From NCBI GenBank assembly GCA_013695265.1, contig JACDAU010000516.1:1-6030 (forward strand): 6,030 nucleotides of DNA. Direction: 5' to 3'. Below, one piece after another: positions 5,335 to 6,030 of this stretch. Both the position numbers and the translations under genes were made by a program. The first letter of the stretch is position 1; the number at the start of each line of letters is the position of its first letter. The notes beneath the pieces were generated by a model, which was not told the origin of the DNA, did no database searches, and saw only the letters and a program-made list of their open reading frames with translations. Source of the DNA: Chloroflexia bacterium. GTDB taxonomy: Bacteria > Chloroflexota > Chloroflexia > Thermobaculales > Thermobaculaceae.

Positions 5335-5349
5335 GGATATATTGTACCA
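5334..5349 (-). promoter_or_regulatory. Extended -10 promoter giving a leaderless yjbQ transcript
   Basis: On the minus strand, TGG-TACAAT (5349-5341) is an extended -10 element (TGn plus a hexamer with 5 of 6 consensus bases). ATATCC follows, then ATG at 5334, so transcription would be expected to start on the A of the start codon. No Shine-Dalgarno is present and no -35 match is seen at 16-18 bp, as is common for extended -10 promoters. The 78-bp gap to the divergent glycosyltransferase gene must hold both promoters. For the plus strand I see only a weak GTGACA (5354-5359) without a good -10. Confidence 0.5.
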
Positions 5350-5401
5350 ACGCGTGACAGACACCGGGTCCGGCTGGATTCGCACCGCAACGCCACCAGG
5401 C

Positions 5402-5407
5402 AGGAGG
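5402..5407 (+). promoter_or_regulatory. Ribosome binding site of the glycosyltransferase gene
   Basis: AGGAGG five bases before ATG 5413 is a near-perfect Shine-Dalgarno and fixes the start. It contrasts with the SD-less, probably leaderless yjbQ start on the other side of the same 78-bp gap. Confidence 0.7.
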
Positions 5408-5412
5408 ACCGC

Positions 5413-6030
5413 ATGCACATCGCCTTCCTCAACCCCCAGGGAAACTTCGATCCTGCCGACAGGTACTGGACGGCACACCCGGACTTCGGAGGGCAACTCG
5501 TCTACGTGAAGGAACTGGCGCTCGCAATGGGCCGCCTCGGACACCGCATCGACATCGTCACCCGCCAGATAGTCGACGCCGCGTGGCCAGAGTTCGCCGC
5601 CGCGGATGACGCCTACCCAGGCAATCCAAACGTCCGCATCGTGCGGGTGCCCTGTGGACCTGCCGGGTTCCTCCGAAAAGAGGATCTGTGGCCGCACCTC
5701 GGCGCGCAATTCGTGCCAGCGCTGCTCGAACGGTACGAACGCGAAGGCCCACTGCCCGATCTCACCACTGCTCACTATGGCGACGGTGGGCTGTGCGGCG
5801 CACTGATCGAGGAATGCGCCGGGGTACCGTTCAGTTTTACGGCACACTCGCTCGGTGCGCAAAAGATGGACAAACTCAACGCCAGTCGGCGCAACCTCGC
5901 CGTACTCGACGAGGAGTATCATTTTACACAGCGCATCCTGGCGGAACGTCTTGCGATGAATCGCTCTACGGTGAACATCACGAGCACCTCTCAGGAGCGC
6001 TTCAGCCAGTACACGCATAACGCTTACCGC
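5413..6030 (+). CDS. GT4 glycosyltransferase, sucrose-phosphate-synthase type (N-terminal part)
   Basis: An open frame from ATG 5413 runs 206 codons to the right edge without a stop. The start MHIAFLNPQGNF, with HPDFGGQLVYVKELALAMG (22-40), is the sugar-nucleotide GT-B N-terminal domain with the GGQ loop typical of sucrose-phosphate synthase and sucrose synthase. Further family blocks follow: VRIVRVPCGPAGFLRKEDLW, PDLTTAHYGDGGL, PFSFTAHSLGAQKMDKL, DEEYHFTQRILAERLAMN, and ITSTSQERFSQYTHNAYR. These enzymes join a UDP- or GDP-sugar to fructose-6-phosphate. The closest types are sucrose-phosphate synthase and mannosylfructose-phosphate synthase; donor specificity cannot be read from this half. 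Such bacterial enzymes are usually 420-480 aa, so the C-terminal donor-binding domain and any phosphatase partner lie outside. A role in compatible-solute (sucrose-like) synthesis is inferred. Divergent from yjbQ. Confidence 0.9.
   Translation, partial: MHIAFLNPQGNFDPADRYWTAHPDFGGQLVYVKELALAMGRLGHRIDIVTRQIVDAAWPEFAAADDAYPGNPNVRIVRVPCGPAGFLRKEDLWPHLGAQFVPALLERYEREGPLPDLTTAHYGDGGLCGALIEECAGVPFSFTAHSLGAQKMDKLNASRRNLAVLDEEYHFTQRILAERLAMNRSTVNITSTSQERFSQYTHNAYR

Noticed and set aside
5335..6018. Upstream extension of the yjbQ frame to 362 aa
   Set aside because: The extra 228 residues are antisense to the glycosyltransferase gene; UPF0047 homology starts at ATG 5334.

Overview
The window looks like an ordinary piece of a GC-rich bacterial chromosome. 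The gene set is a secreted or anchored Ig-like protein, a cytosolic rhodanese, HtrA-like proteases beside a LuxR-type regulator, HIT and YjbQ proteins, and a sucrose-phosphate-synthase-type glycosyltransferase. This mix, GTG/TTG starts and a probable leaderless promoter recall Chloroflexota (Thermomicrobia/Sphaerobacter-like). That assignment is inference from resemblance only; there is no rRNA or marker gene here. No mobile element, CRISPR array, tRNA or rRNA was found.

Layout, left to right. (1) Bases 1-512, minus strand: the 5' part of a gene that runs off the left edge. It encodes an N-terminal membrane segment, a Thr/Ser/Pro-rich linker and the beginning of a bacterial Ig-like repeat. 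(2) A 250-bp divergent intergenic region carries a short palindrome and a longer inverted repeat. (3) 763-1170, plus: a single-domain rhodanese with an unusual active-site loop, followed by a strong hairpin. (4) 1336-3882, plus: two consecutive trypsin/HtrA-type serine proteases with PDZ domains and no signal peptides, then a LuxR/NarL-type regulator whose receiver domain has lost most phosphorylation residues. The second protease gene and the regulator overlap by one base (TAGTG). Two tandem hairpins with a pyrimidine/T-rich tail lie between the two protease genes. (5) 3883-4268: a 386-bp stretch without a convincing gene, holding one GNRA-loop hairpin just after the regulator. (6) 5334-4269, minus: a tight two-gene operon, YjbQ/UPF0047 followed by a HIT-family hydrolase with a TTG start. 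(7) 5413-6030, plus: the N-terminal half of a GT4 sucrose-phosphate-synthase-type glycosyltransferase, divergent from yjbQ across a 78-bp gap and running off the right edge.

The unit that most clearly works together is the protease-protease-regulator cluster. Its products all appear cytoplasmic, so it could be an intracellular protein-quality or regulated-proteolysis module with a phosphorylation-independent transcription factor. That role is inferred from gene order and residue inspection. The rest is housekeeping or stress metabolism: sulfur transfer, nucleotide hydrolysis and compatible-solute sugar synthesis.
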